Of a stretch of 64,000 nt of DNA, positions 19,618-29,128 are shown one piece after another. Every line of letters begins with the position of its first letter. The first letter of the stretch is position 1. Origin of the DNA: Litoribacterium kuwaitense (lineage in GTDB: Bacteria; Bacillota; Bacilli; Bacillales; DSM-28697); the NCBI RefSeq assembly GCF_011058155.1, contig NZ_JAALFC010000004.1, forward strand, positions 1 to 64,000. Direction: 5' to 3'. A model generated the notes under the pieces. That model saw nothing but the letters and a program-made list of their open reading frames with translations. It did no database searches and was not told the origin of the DNA. A program made the position numbers and the translations under genes.

Positions 19618-19698
19618 CTATTCCTTCCGAATGGATCCGAGAATGGCACGTACAAAGCCTCCCAAAAACTTTGGGAGTTTAATAGTATAAAATTTCAT
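19618..19698 (-). CDS. spoVM: Stage V sporulation protein M
   Basis: A 26-codon gene: MKFYTIKLPKFLGG then FVRAILGSIRKE. It differs from the B. subtilis peptide as I recall it at only a few positions. SpoVM is an amphipathic helix that recognises the convex forespore membrane, anchors SpoIVA for coat assembly and inhibits FtsH. GGAGGGGGAATCTT precedes the ATG. Its place between rpmB and thiN is exactly the B. subtilis one. A short inverted repeat inside the gene (19659-19677) encodes LPKFLGG and is not a terminator. Confidence 0.95.
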   Translation of the reverse strand: MKFYTIKLPKFLGGFVRAILGSIRKE

Positions 19699-19809
19699 AA
19701 GATTCCCCCTCCTCGTACTTGCATGGCTTACCCTCTCAAAGAACCGCTCGCTCTTGTTGTTCAGGCTCCTCTTTTACTACATTATATTCGCTAACTGAAA
19801 AATAGTACC

Positions 19810-20463
19810 TTAAACTTTGAGTTCTTTGTCCCGACTTCGAATCATGAGCAATAATCCAGACGTAAAACGAACAATCGCTTCACGCTCAATAATTTCATTA
19901 CTAATGCAGCGAGTGCTGTCACGATGCAACACATATTGAAAAAGTGGATAAGCGACACCTTCGAGATCAAGGCGTTCCACTGTTTTTGTTATCGCTACAA
20001 ACGATAAGTATTCATCATCACTACGCTTCGGGACAACCCATTCCCCTGGCTTAAGCAATGAAATTTCATTGAATTTATCTTTAATAACAACGGGTACATT
20101 GTAAGTAGCAGCCATTTCCAACAAAGCGAGATTGCCGAGGAAGTGGTCAGCACGTCCACCCGTAGCGCCATATATTTCTATCTTAGCAGGATCTTGCTCT
20201 AGCGACCAGCGTAAGCAAAGCGCTAAATCTGTATCGTTTTTTTCTGATTGAAATATATGCTTTTCTTTTGCATTCTTTAACTTTTTAAGTGCAGCAAGGC
20301 CCTCAGGCGAGTCAAAATCGCCAAAAACCGCCTCAGGAACAATTCCTAGCTTTTCAAGCACAGCAACACCTCGATCAACACCAATCCAACGCCCTTTTAC
20401 ATTCAAATCATGCAAAGGAATATCTCTTTCAGGCCCGCCTGCCATAATTCGTAACACTGTCAT
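19810..20463 (-). CDS. thiN: Thiamine diphosphokinase ThiN
   Basis: Transfers pyrophosphate from ATP to thiamine, giving thiamine diphosphate. 217 residues from the ATG at 20463, after AAGGTGG. Catalytic-domain motifs are GVDRGVAVLEKLGI, VFGDFDS, SEKNDTDLALCLRW and GATGGRADHFLGNLAL; the C-terminal part is the B1-binding β-sandwich. The 37 codons upstream in the same frame show no conservation. In B. subtilis rpe, rsgA, prkC and prpC come next; here that linkage ends. Confidence 0.94.
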   Translation of the reverse strand: MTVLRIMAGGPERDIPLHDLNVKGRWIGVDRGVAVLEKLGIVPEAVFGDFDSPEGLAALKKLKNAKEKHIFQSEKNDTDLALCLRWSLEQDPAKIEIYGATGGRADHFLGNLALLEMAATYNVPVVIKDKFNEISLLKPGEWVVPKRSDDEYLSFVAITKTVERLDLEGVAYPLFQYVLHRDSTRCISNEIIEREAIVRFTSGLLLMIRSRDKELKV

Positions 20464-20660
20464 ATGTCTTCCACCTTTTTCTAAACGACACTTACAAAAA
20501 GCATCTATGATCGTTAGTTTCATTCTATATGAACAGCGACGAGCCTCCAATATAAAAACGTTGAACTTTTTCAAAAGGACTACACGAAAGCATCATTCTT
20601 GCAAGTTTTATTTTTCTGAATTATATTGATTTATACAATAATCTTGAGGAGGACTTATTT

Positions 20661-21625
20661 ATGAAATATCGGCGACTTGGACAAACCGGCGTCAAGGTGA
20701 GTGAAATCAGCTTAGGAAGCTGGCTGACGTATGGAGGCTATGTTGAAAAAGAAAAGGCTGTGAACGCCATACATACAGCTTACGAAGAAGGGATCAATTT
20801 TTTGACACTGCCAATGTGTATGAACGAGGTGAGGCTGAAAAAGTCGTTGGCGAAGCATTAAGTACGTATCCACGTGAATCTTATGTGCTTGCCACGAAAG
20901 TCTATGGAGGTATGGGAGAAGGTCCAAATGATAGCGGACTATCACGCAAGCATATTATGGAGCAATGTCACGCCAGCTTAAAGCGCCTCAATGAAGATTA
21001 CATCGATCTATATTACTGTCATCGATACGATGAGAATACGCCGCTTGAAGAAACTTTGCGCGCATTAGATGACCTCGTCAGGCAAGGTAAAGTGCTTTAC
21101 GTCGGCGTCAGCGAATGGACCCCTGCGCAGATGACTGAAGCGCTCGCCATCGCCGATCGACGTTTGCTTGATCGCATTGTCGTCAACCAACCAATCTACA
21201 ATATGCTAGAGCGTTATATTGAAAAAGAAGTCATCCCGCTTGGCGAAGAAAAAGGGATCGGTCAGGTTGTCTACTCCCCGCTTGCTCAAGGTGTGTTAAG
21301 TGGAAAATACAAAAAAGGCAGTGACATCCCTAAAGACAGCCGAGCGGCTTCAGGAAATAAGCCGGAGGCGATCCAACGCTTTTTAAATGACTCAGCTCTT
21401 GATCGTGTCGCCGAGATCCAAGCGATCGCTGACGAGGAGAATTTAACGATGTCGCAATTGGCACTTGCGTGGATTTTACGGCAACCAAATGTGTCCAGCG
21501 CGCTGATTGGTGCAAGTAAGCCTGAGCAAGTGCGTGAAAATGTTAAAGCATCAAATGTTGAGCTTTCATCGGAAACGCTCGACAGAATCGAAGCACTTTT
21601 ACATTCAGACAGCCGTCCACTTTAA
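20661..21625 (+). CDS. Aldo/keto reductase, frameshifted in this sequence
   Basis: NAD(P)H-dependent oxidoreductase of the AKR superfamily, most like potassium-channel β-subunit/YghZ-type enzymes; substrate unknown. The first frame begins MKYRRLGQTGVKVSEISLGS after GAGGAGG. The frame breaks at six T at 20798-20803, right in the catalytic motif: one more T gives INFFDTANVYERGEAE (Asp and Tyr of the tetrad). The second frame continues with ATKVYG (Lys), YYCHRYD (His) and SALIGASKPEQV (cofactor). Restored length is about 321 residues. Stands alone with its own start region. Confidence 0.85.
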
Positions 21626-21708
21626 CGCTACCATGCAAGAAGAGTGCAATAATACGAGACACTGCTGCACGGGCGTGGCACAATAAAAATGTTTTGAGGA
21701 GAAAGACA

Positions 21709-22095
21709 ATGACCTTTGGTGAACTATACAAGTACGCAAAATCGGTTGTTCATCCTAAGCGCCTGTCAGAAACGGCAGAAGCAGGCGGCGTCGGAGCTGC
21801 CCTATTATCTGAAAGCGGTCAAGTATATACAGGCATTTGTATCGATACTGCTTGTTCTTTAGGCTTTTGTGCAGAGCATGCCGCCGCAGCGCAAATGGTG
21901 CTGAACGCGGAAAGCCGTGTGGTAAAAATGGTGGCCGTCGGCTGGAACGGTAACATTTATCCGCCCTGCGGACGTTGTCGTGAGTTTATTCGCCAACTTC
22001 ATGACGACAACGACTTAACCAAGGTTCTCATCGAAGACGACGTCATCGTCGCCTTAAAGGATTTATTACCGTATGATTGGCGGCACTCTTCCTAA
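21709..22095 (+). CDS. Cytidine deaminase-like zinc enzyme
   Basis: 128 residues with the zinc-deaminase signature: CAEHAAAAQ (Cys zinc ligand and catalytic Glu) and PPCGRCREF (two Cys ligands). The short length and the C-A-E form fit the cytidine/blasticidin-S deaminase group, but conservation with the housekeeping Cdd is too loose to name a substrate. I start at the ATG at 21709, after GAGGAGAAAG; a TTG five codons upstream overlaps that site. It follows the aldo/keto reductase by about 80 bases. Confidence 0.82.
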   Translation: MTFGELYKYAKSVVHPKRLSETAEAGGVGAALLSESGQVYTGICIDTACSLGFCAEHAAAAQMVLNAESRVVKMVAVGWNGNIYPPCGRCREFIRQLHDDNDLTKVLIEDDVIVALKDLLPYDWRHSS

Positions 22096-22110
22096 TTTTC
22101 AGTCATACAT

Positions 22111-22166
22111 AAAAGCAACCGCACCTCCAAGGTTAGAAATTGCCAACCAGTGGAGGTGCTTTTATA
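22111..22166 (-). terminator. Bidirectional intrinsic terminator between the deaminase gene and ald
   Basis: GCACCTCCA and TGGAGGTGC form a nine-base stem with a 21-base loop, with TTTTA on the plus side and an A-rich flank on the other. It separates two convergent genes and lies only a few bases past the ald stop. Confidence 0.75.
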
Positions 22167-22170
22167 ACCA

Positions 22171-23274
22171 TTAAATATCGAACGGCTCATACGGGAGATC
22201 ATGCGCGTCAGCCACAGCTTGATAAACGATATCCCCGCCAGTGATATTCAGACCTTTTCGAAGTGCCGCATCCTTTTTCATCGCCTGCTTAAACCCGAGA
22301 TCGGCTAATTTTGCTGCATATGGAACGGTCACGTTTGACAGAGCAATTGTTGATGTCCTCGGCACCGCTCCAGGCATATTCGATACAGCATAATGAAGCA
22401 CGCCATGCCTTACGTACGTTGGAGAATCATGCGTCGTCACTTGATCCGACGTTTCCACAATCCCTCCTTGGTCGATCGCTACATCGACGATGACAGATCC
22501 TTCACTCATTCGCTTCACCGTCTCTTCATGCACGAGTGTAGGCGCTTTCGCACCAGGAAGAAGAACAGCCCCGACCACTAAGTCACTCTCCGCGACGACC
22601 TCATCAATGTTTAATGGGTTTGACATCATCGTTTGAATACGCGTTCCAAATAGTTGATCAAAGTGATGCAAACGAGCTGTATTCACATCGAGTACGGTTA
22701 CTTGCGCCCCGAGGCCAATCGCGATTTGCACAGCTTCAAAACCGACTGTCCCTCCACCAATGACAGTAACATTGCCGCGCCGAACTCCAGGCACACCTCC
22801 GAGAAGAATACCTTTGCCACCATTTCTTTTTTCAAGAAAATGAGCACCAATCTGTGTCGCCATCCGACCAGCGACCTCACTCATCGGATTTAAAAGCGGA
22901 AGACCTGCATCTGTTTGTACCGTTTCATAAGCGACAGCGTTAACCCCTGCTGACATCAAAGCCTCTGTAAGCTCACGATCGGCAGCCAAATGAAGATATG
23001 TAAAGAGAAGCTGCCCTTCACGAAAAAAAGCATACTCTGACGGGATGGGTTCCTTTACCTTCATCACCATATCACAAGACCAAGCCTCTTCAGCAGTATC
23101 TACAATTTGCGCTCCCGTTCGTTCATAATGCTCATCTAAAAATCCTGAGTCGACACCTGCATTCGCTTCCACAAACACCGAATGTCCCCGTGCGGTTAGC
23201 TCTGACACTCCGGACGGCGTTAAAGCAACGCGATGCTCTTGATTTTTCACTTCTTTTGGTACGCCAATATTCAT
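22171..23274 (-). CDS. ald: Alanine dehydrogenase
   Basis: NAD-dependent oxidative deamination of L-alanine to pyruvate, important for alanine use and for spore development in B. subtilis. 367 residues, full length: [20 protein letters not shown], the catalytic lysine in [12 protein letters not shown], His in TYLHLA, and the Rossmann loop [15 protein letters not shown]. Transcribed alone, with AAAGGGAGAG before the ATG. Confidence 0.95.
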   Translation of the reverse strand: MNIGVPKEVKNQEHRVALTPSGVSELTARGHSVFVEANAGVDSGFLDEHYERTGAQIVDTAEEAWSCDMVMKVKEPIPSEYAFFREGQLLFTYLHLAADRELTEALMSAGVNAVAYETVQTDAGLPLLNPMSEVAGRMATQIGAHFLEKRNGGKGILLGGVPGVRRGNVTVIGGGTVGFEAVQIAIGLGAQVTVLDVNTARLHHFDQLFGTRIQTMMSNPLNIDEVVAESDLVVGAVLLPGAKAPTLVHEETVKRMSEGSVIVDVAIDQGGIVETSDQVTTHDSPTYVRHGVLHYAVSNMPGAVPRTSTIALSNVTVPYAAKLADLGFKQAMKKDAALRKGLNITGGDIVYQAVADAHDLPYEPFDI

Positions 23275-23298
23275 ACGATCTCTCCCTTTGTGCTCTAT

Positions 23299-23670
23299 TT
23301 ATTCAGGCCATACCCACGTAAACAGGCCTTCGCTGTTTCTTAATAGCATTTGAAAAGATTCAAGCGATTCATACCCAATCGCTTTTAATTCTTCTACATA
23401 CTCAGCGACAGCTTTATCGTCTGACGGCTTTAAGGCATCAACCATTTGTTGCACGGCCGCCTTCGCATCTTCCCCTATTAACTCGTCTGGAGCAAAAGCA
23501 ACAAATTGATCTTCACCTTGCTGTTGAAACAATGACATCTCGCCATCATTTTCAAGTTTTAACTGAAATTGATCTTTAGACTCACTAGGAATCTGGTCCG
23601 GCATCACTGGATCAGCAGTGAACAAAATCCAGAGGGCCAAACCTACAAGTATAAGTCGCCACATAAGCAA
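23299..23670 (-). CDS. Small exported or membrane-anchored protein, unknown function
   Basis: 123 residues. The N-terminus (LMWRLILVGLALWILFTADP) is a single hydrophobic segment, a signal peptide or anchor, with no lipobox. The rest is acidic and soluble (DAKAAVQQMVDALKPSDDKA, ending TWVWPE). I do not recognise a family. AGAGGTGATT precedes the ATG. It follows the SDR gene on the same strand by about 50 bases and lies 25 bases before ald, so co-transcription is possible. Confidence 0.7.
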   Translation of the reverse strand: MLMWRLILVGLALWILFTADPVMPDQIPSESKDQFQLKLENDGEMSLFQQQGEDQFVAFAPDELIGEDAKAAVQQMVDALKPSDDKAVAEYVEELKAIGYESLESFQMLLRNSEGLFTWVWPE

Positions 23671-23722
23671 TCACCTCTTGTCTTAGGGTGGCAAAATGTG
23701 GCTTAGGTTATGCGTACATTTT

Positions 23723-24484
23723 TTAGACCTTGCGATGGACGACATTCTGACCGCCAGTGACTTCCATAATGGCTCCCGTAATAAAATCTGAGGATGCGTC
23801 AGCAAAGAAAGCAACTGCTCGAGCAATATCTTCCCCAGTACCCGGTCGCCCGACAGGTGCTGGCTCCCCTAGATTTTCGTCAATCTCCTCAATGGTCGCT
23901 TCCTTCATTTTTCCAGAAATATCTCCTGGACAAACCATATTTGCTGTAATTCCTGAGGCAGCCTCTTCTTGAGCAATTGTCCGAGTCAATGAAACGAGCC
24001 CCGTCTTTGCTGCGGCAAACGCCGATCGATCCATCCAACCAGGAGCGTTGGAAGCATCTTGAAAACCATACGTAATGATGCGGCCAAATTTCGCTTTTCT
24101 CATATCAGCGACGCACGCCTTAAAAAAATGAAATACTGAAGATAAATTTCCTTGAACCATCGCATTCCATTCCGTTGACTCATAGTCTGCGAGCTTCTTC
24201 CTCTCAAAAATATATGGCCCCGCATTACAAACAAGAATAGAAACGGGCCCAAACCTCTCTTTGCTACTAGCGATCATCCGGTCAATGTCTTCTTTGATCG
24301 TAACGTCACCTTGAACGAGATGAAGTGACTGTTGATATTGATCAAGTTCCTTTTTCATCGCTTGACCGGCCTTTTCATCTTTAAAATAAGAAACAGTAAC
24401 GAAATGACCTTGTTTTAAAAAATATTCAGCAACTTGGCGACCTAATCCCTTCGTTCCTGCGCTAATAAATACGTGCGGATTCAA
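23723..24484 (-). CDS. SDR family oxidoreductase (FabG-like, YtkK type)
   Basis: 253-residue short-chain dehydrogenase/reductase. The cofactor loop is ISAGTKGLGRQVAEYF, the NAG motif is in LVCNAGPY, and the end is FITGAIMEVTGGQ. Where active SDRs have YxxxK, this protein reads SAFAAAKTGLVSL: the catalytic Tyr is Phe. It may be a non-canonical or non-reductase member. In B. subtilis ytkK lies close to argH, so position supports the YtkK assignment; substrate unknown. Confidence 0.85.
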   Translation of the reverse strand: MNPHVFISAGTKGLGRQVAEYFLKQGHFVTVSYFKDEKAGQAMKKELDQYQQSLHLVQGDVTIKEDIDRMIASSKERFGPVSILVCNAGPYIFERKKLADYESTEWNAMVQGNLSSVFHFFKACVADMRKAKFGRIITYGFQDASNAPGWMDRSAFAAAKTGLVSLTRTIAQEEAASGITANMVCPGDISGKMKEATIEEIDENLGEPAPVGRPGTGEDIARAVAFFADASSDFITGAIMEVTGGQNVVHRKV

Positions 24485-24517
24485 TGTAATCGATCCTCCA
24501 CTGTTCCTTAGTTTTTG

Positions 24518-24908
24518 TTATTTAAGTGGGAGCCATTGCAATACACGTCTGATTTGCTCACCCCAATAACCCCAAGCATGATGATCTGACCCTTTTTCAT
24601 CAATCAGGTCTAATCCACGCTTTCTCGCTTCATCTCTGAAAATAATGTTCTGCTCATATAAGAAATTCTCAATTCTACATCATTGAAAAATTTGACTTGA
24701 CGGTGTATGTTCCTGTTGTGATTGAAGCAAGTACAATAAATCATCCTGCTGCGGAAGTTAAATACCTTTTCCATAAACCGTCTGACAGCCCGTGGAGCAA
24801 ATATAGCGTCGGTAGCTTCTCTTTTACAGGTTGCTCCGGCAATAAAACTGTGACTGAGGTTGAGAGCGCTAAAACGCCTTACTTCATCCAACAATGAATA
24901 AGTGCCAT
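24518..24908 (-). pseudogene. Decayed esterase (tributyrin esterase / esterase D-like α/β hydrolase)
   Basis: Reading the minus strand from an ATG at 24908 (GGAGGGACTGT before it) gives MALIHCWMK, a stop, then in frame STSVTVLLPEQPVKEKLPT and LYLLHGLSDG, the N-terminal strand and oxyanion region of this family. The middle, including the GxSxG nucleophile, is missing. After a frame change the C-terminus is readable: DDLLYLLQSQQEH, a TGA, then ENFLYEQNIIFRDEARKRGL and SDHHAWGYWGEQIRRVLQWL with the catalytic His region. About 390 bases remain of an expected 780. Several independent lesions make this a true relic. Confidence 0.8.
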
Positions 24909-24957
24909 ACAGTCCCTCCTCATTTTTCCATAAGATCATCCCCTTCAAGCATAACGC

Positions 24958-25012
24958 AAAAAAAAGCTGCGTCAAAGGAGAATGATGCTCACTTTGACAT
25001 TTGCAGCTTTTC
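24958..25012 (-). terminator. Intrinsic terminator after argH
   Basis: AAAAGCTGC/GCAGCTTTT with a nested TCAAAG/CTTTGA stem, followed on the minus strand by eight T. It begins about 14 bases past the argH stop. Confidence 0.85.
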
Positions 25013-25025
25013 ATCATAATGACAT

Positions 25026-26402
25026 TTAATTTTTCAGAACTTGCTTACCAACTTCAATTGCTTTTCGAACAGCCGAAAAGCCTGTCCCACCTGCACTGTT
25101 TCGTCGGTCGACAACTGTAAAAGGATCGAGGTCATGATAAATATCATCGTCAAAGGCTGAATGTGTTGCTTTATATTCTTCCAATGACAGATCTTTTAAG
25201 TAAATCCCCTTTTGGATGCATTGCAAGACGAGTTTGCCGACAATTTCATGCGCTTCGCGGAACGGCACGCCTTTATTCGCCAAATAATCTGCGAGTTCCG
25301 TTGCATTTGAAAAATCGTTGTGGACTTCCGCTTTCATATGCTCGCTGTTCACCGTCATCGTTTCGATCATACCTGCAAAGATCTTCAAGGATCCTTTTAC
25401 GGTCGTCACCGCGTCAAACATCCCTTCTTTATCTTCTTGCATGTCTTTATTATACGCTAGCGGTGTCCCTTTCATTACGGTCAGCAGTCCCATTAAATGC
25501 CCATAGACACGACCTGTCTTTCCACGAATGAGCTCTGCCATATCGGGATTCTTCTTTTGCGGCATAATACTCGACCCAGTAGCAAACGCATCATCCATCT
25601 CAATAAAGTTAAACTCTTTAGATGACCAAAGAATAAGCTCTTCACAAAACCGTGACAAGTGCATCATAATCATCGCGGCATCACTTAAAAATTCGATGAT
25701 AAAGTCACGGTCACTCACTGCATCTAAGCTGTTTTGATAAATACCAGCAAACCCTAACGCTTCTGCCGTCATTTCTCGGTTAATCGGAAAAGTAGTGCCA
25801 GCAAGTGCACCAGCACCTAAAGGCGACTGGTTGACCCGTTTTAAACTATCGTTCAAACGCTCATAGTCGCGGTCAAGCATCCAAAAATACGCCATTATAT
25901 GATGAGCGAATGAGACTGGCTGAGCTCGTTGTAAATGGGTATAACCTGGAATGAGCGTTTCTACATTGGCTTCTGCTACATCTAGGAGCACTTGCTGAAA
26001 GTGACGTATAGATGCAGCAATCTCTTTAATTTCTTCGCGTAAATATAAATGCATATCTGTGGCAACCTGATCGTTCCGGCTTCGACCAGTATGAAGCTTT
26101 CCACCGACAGGTCCAATGAGATCAATTAAATGCTTTTCCAAATTTAAATGGATGTCCTCATTTTCCACATGGTACGTTAATTCTCCAGCCGCGGCTTTTT
26201 TTTGCAAGGTCAAAAGTCCGTCCTGAATTTGTTTAGCTTCGTCAGCAGATATGATGCCGCAAGCATCTAACATCGAGACGTGAGCAAGGCTTCCTTCGAT
26301 ATCCTGCATGACTAATTGTTGGTCAAATGGAATGGAAGCGCCGAAGGCTTCCACCCAGTCTTCGGCGCTTTTTGTAAATCGACCGCCCCATAATTTCTTC
26401 AC
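25026..26402 (-). CDS. argH: Argininosuccinate lyase
   Basis: Last step of arginine synthesis, splitting argininosuccinate into arginine and fumarate. 458 residues from the GTG at 26402 (reading [20 protein letters not shown]), which overlaps the argG TGA stop in GTGA; AAGGTG in the end of argG serves as ribosome site. The superfamily signature [29 protein letters not shown] and TGFSAVRKA near the C-terminus are present. Confidence 0.96.
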   Translation of the reverse strand: MKKLWGGRFTKSAEDWVEAFGASIPFDQQLVMQDIEGSLAHVSMLDACGIISADEAKQIQDGLLTLQKKAAAGELTYHVENEDIHLNLEKHLIDLIGPVGGKLHTGRSRNDQVATDMHLYLREEIKEIAASIRHFQQVLLDVAEANVETLIPGYTHLQRAQPVSFAHHIMAYFWMLDRDYERLNDSLKRVNQSPLGAGALAGTTFPINREMTAEALGFAGIYQNSLDAVSDRDFIIEFLSDAAMIMMHLSRFCEELILWSSKEFNFIEMDDAFATGSSIMPQKKNPDMAELIRGKTGRVYGHLMGLLTVMKGTPLAYNKDMQEDKEGMFDAVTTVKGSLKIFAGMIETMTVNSEHMKAEVHNDFSNATELADYLANKGVPFREAHEIVGKLVLQCIQKGIYLKDLSLEEYKATHSAFDDDIYHDLDPFTVVDRRNSAGGTGFSAVRKAIEVGKQVLKN

Positions 26403-27598
26403 ACGTTCACCTTCTTGTTGTGCGTCATGCTGTGTACTTTTGTAGGAAGACCCCATAATTTGATAAAGCCTACTGCAGCTTCGTGATCAAACTCGTCATC
26501 CGCAGTGTACGTAGCAAGATTTTCGTTATAGAGAGAGTACTCAGATTGACGGCCTTCAACAATCGCATGACCTTTAAACAATTTCACCCGCACCTTGCCG
26601 GTGACTGACTTTTGTGTTTCGCTCAAGAAGGCTTCGATCGCGGGGCGTAATGCAGAGAACCACAGACCGTCGTAAATGAGCTCAGTCAACTTTTTCTCAA
26701 TGACTGGTTTAAAGTGAGCGACCTCTTTAGGAAGTGTCAGATCTTCCAACTCTTTATGTGCTTTAATTAATGTCATTGCACCAGGGCACTCGTAAACTTC
26801 ACGAGATTTAATACCGACAAGGCGGTTCTCTACATGGTCAATCCGACCTACACCGTGCTTTCCAGCCAAAATATTTAGCTCAATAATGAGTTGATCAAGT
26901 GGATACGCTTTACCGTTAATTGCGACTGGTACACCTTGCGCAAAATCGATTTCGACGATGTCAGCCGTATCAGGTGTTTGTTCTAAATTTGCTGTCAGCT
27001 CATAAGCACCTTCAGGAGGCGTTGCCCACGGGTCCTCCAAAATACCACACTCATTGCTCCGTCCCCATAAGTTTTGATCAATGGAATATGGAGAATCAAG
27101 GTTGATTGGAATAGGGATATTATGCATTTTCGCATAATCAATTTCTTCTTCACGAGACCATTTCCATTCTCGTACTGGAGCAAGTACTTCTAAATCTGGA
27201 TTCAGTGCGTGAATCGACACTTCGAAGCGGACTTGGTCGTTCCCTTTACCAGTACAACCGTGTGCCACTGCGCTAGCCTGCTCTTTTTCCGCAACCTCAA
27301 CGAGCTTTTGCGCAATCAAAGGACGGCTTAACGCAGAAATAAGTGGATATTTTTGTTCATATAATGCATGACCTTGCAATGCTTTTAATGCATATTCCTC
27401 AGCGAACTCTTTTTTTACATCGAGCATGTAAGATTCGACTGCCCCGACATCGAGGGCTTTTTGTTTTACGAAATCTAAATCCTTACCTTCACCTAAATCG
27501 AGGCAAAGCGCAACAACTGCATATCCATTCTCCTGCAACCATTTAATGGCGACTGATGTATCGAGTCCTCCCGAATAAGCTAAAACAACTTTTTTCAT
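26399..27598 (-). CDS. argG: Argininosuccinate synthase
   Basis: ATP-dependent joining of citrulline and aspartate. 399 residues, full length: ATP loop [17 protein letters not shown] at the start, [15 protein letters not shown] and [18 protein letters not shown]. First gene of the argGH operon. Upstream AT-rich repeats resemble ArgR boxes. Confidence 0.97.
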   Translation of the reverse strand: MKKVVLAYSGGLDTSVAIKWLQENGYAVVALCLDLGEGKDLDFVKQKALDVGAVESYMLDVKKEFAEEYALKALQGHALYEQKYPLISALSRPLIAQKLVEVAEKEQASAVAHGCTGKGNDQVRFEVSIHALNPDLEVLAPVREWKWSREEEIDYAKMHNIPIPINLDSPYSIDQNLWGRSNECGILEDPWATPPEGAYELTANLEQTPDTADIVEIDFAQGVPVAINGKAYPLDQLIIELNILAGKHGVGRIDHVENRLVGIKSREVYECPGAMTLIKAHKELEDLTLPKEVAHFKPVIEKKLTELIYDGLWFSALRPAIEAFLSETQKSVTGKVRVKLFKGHAIVEGRQSEYSLYNENLATYTADDEFDHEAAVGFIKLWGLPTKVHSMTHNKKVNV

Positions 27599-27640
27599 AT
27601 GTTTATATCCTCCTTAAGATCCTTACCAACAACAGCAAGC

Positions 27641-27676
27641 GTCTTATTTATCATCAATAATTTATTATTATTCATC
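27641..27676 (-). promoter_or_regulatory. Candidate ArgR (AhrC) boxes upstream of argG
   Basis: On the minus strand GATGAATAATAATAAAT followed by GATGATAAATAAG. Both resemble the ARG-box consensus (ATGAATAAAAATTCA-like, from memory). They sit 45-80 bases before the argG start. AT-richness of the region makes chance matches possible. Confidence 0.4.
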
Positions 27677-27800
27677 AAAGTGTATTTTCTTACACTTACT
27701 TTAGCAATTAACAGCTAGAATTTCAACCACTTTTTTTATTTTATTTCACCCATGTATACGATTAAATACAAAAAAATGAATAATACGCCACGTAAGACAT

Positions 27801-27848
27801 GAAAAACCCCAAAGGATCAGACTTTCGTTAGCCGTGATTCCTTTGGGG
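27801..27848 (-). terminator. Intrinsic terminator after ackA
   Basis: CCCCAAAGGA and TCCTTTGGGG form a ten-base perfect stem with a 20-base loop; five T follow on the minus strand. Lies just past the ackA stop. Confidence 0.9.
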
Positions 27849-27854
27849 AATGTT

Positions 27855-29048
27855 TTACTGATTGGGGGATAAACGAATTGTATCGCGAGCAATCATCACT
27901 TCTTCATTTGTTGGCAGAACGAGGACTTTTACCGGCGAATGCGGATAACTAATGACGGTATTTTTCTTGCCGGCTTCATTTAAAGTTGGATCCCAATATA
28001 CACCCATAAACTCCAATCCTGTTAATACTCTAGAGCGAACCGGAGCAGAGTTTTCACCGATACCTGCAGTAAAGATAATCGCGTCGACACCGCTCATTCG
28101 CGCAGCGTAAGACCCGATATATTTATGAATATGCGCAGCAAATACTTCGAGCCCAATTTCAGCCCGATGATTTCCTTGTTGGGCCGCCTCCATAATATCT
28201 CTAAGGTCACTGGATAATCCCGTTAGACCGAGCAAGCCGCTTTTTTTATTTAAGATATTCGTAACTTCCTCAGCCGTTTTACCTGTTTTCTCCATAATAT
28301 AAGGAATAAGCGCCGGGTCAATATCTCCAGACCGTGTGCCCATCGTTAAGCCAGCAAGCGGCGTAAAGCCCATCGACGTATCAATTGACCGACCGTGTTC
28401 AACTGCACAAATACTTGCCCCATTACCTAAATGACAAGAAATTAAGCGTAGCTGATTTAAAGGGCGCTCAAGAACTTCTGCAGCCTTCTGCGTCACATAC
28501 TTATGCGAGGTCCCATGAAAACCATACTTTCGAATGCCATAGCTCTCATAATACTCAAACGGTAAGCTATAAAGATAAGACTGCTCAGGCATCGTCTGAT
28601 GAAATGCGGTATCAAAAACAGCAACGGCTGGAACATTGGGTAGCTTTTCCTTAAAAGCTAACATCCCTACAATGTTCGCTGGGTTATGAAGTGGCGCAAG
28701 CTCTGATACCTCTTTCAAGTCTTGAATGACCTCCGGGGTAATTAATGCAGAGTCGCTAAATTTTTCTCCTCCGTGAACGACGCGGTGGCCGATACCATCA
28801 ATTTCTTCATATGAAGAAATGATTTCATGCGATAAAAGACTATCCAGTAACACCGCAACGGCGTCTCCATGGTCTGTAATATCTACGACTTGTTCAATTT
28901 TTTCATCCTGAACTTCAATCGAGAAAACTGGGTTTTCCAAACCAATTCGCTCAAAAAGTCCTTTCGTAATAATTCTTTCTGCCGGCATTTCTAATAACTG
29001 AAATTTGAGTGATGAACTGCCTGCGTTTATCGCCATGATTTTTTGCAT
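27855..29048 (-). CDS. ackA: Acetate kinase
   Basis: Interconverts acetyl phosphate and acetate with ATP gain, the overflow pathway. 397 residues from [20 protein letters not shown] at 29048 after AGGGGGA; the frame is open 13 codons upstream. Signatures: [37 protein letters not shown] and [13 protein letters not shown]. It follows ytxK by 80 bases, the B. subtilis order ackA-ytxK-tpx. acsA at the far end of the window is the opposing acetate-using enzyme. Confidence 0.96.
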   Translation of the reverse strand: MQKIMAINAGSSSLKFQLLEMPAERIITKGLFERIGLENPVFSIEVQDEKIEQVVDITDHGDAVAVLLDSLLSHEIISSYEEIDGIGHRVVHGGEKFSDSALITPEVIQDLKEVSELAPLHNPANIVGMLAFKEKLPNVPAVAVFDTAFHQTMPEQSYLYSLPFEYYESYGIRKYGFHGTSHKYVTQKAAEVLERPLNQLRLISCHLGNGASICAVEHGRSIDTSMGFTPLAGLTMGTRSGDIDPALIPYIMEKTGKTAEEVTNILNKKSGLLGLTGLSSDLRDIMEAAQQGNHRAEIGLEVFAAHIHKYIGSYAARMSGVDAIIFTAGIGENSAPVRSRVLTGLEFMGVYWDPTLNEAGKKNTVISYPHSPVKVLVLPTNEEVMIARDTIRLSPNQ

Positions 29049-29128
29049 CTTGGTGTCCCCCTTGACTGACTCACTCGAACAGCACATGACCGTTATGTTG
29101 TTTCTATTTTGTCGCTCAAGCGTTCATT

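Noticed and set aside
19659-19677. Inverted repeat CTCCCAAA/TTTGGGAG as a terminator
   Set aside because: It lies inside spoVM and encodes LPKFLGG; no T run follows.
24697-24897. Plus-strand open frame starting MTVYVP
   Set aside because: It is the complement of the esterase relic; it has no ribosome site and no family match.
24610-25017. A 135-residue minus-strand protein
   Set aside because: The frame runs through the argH terminator and mixes frames of the esterase relic; it has no start site of its own.
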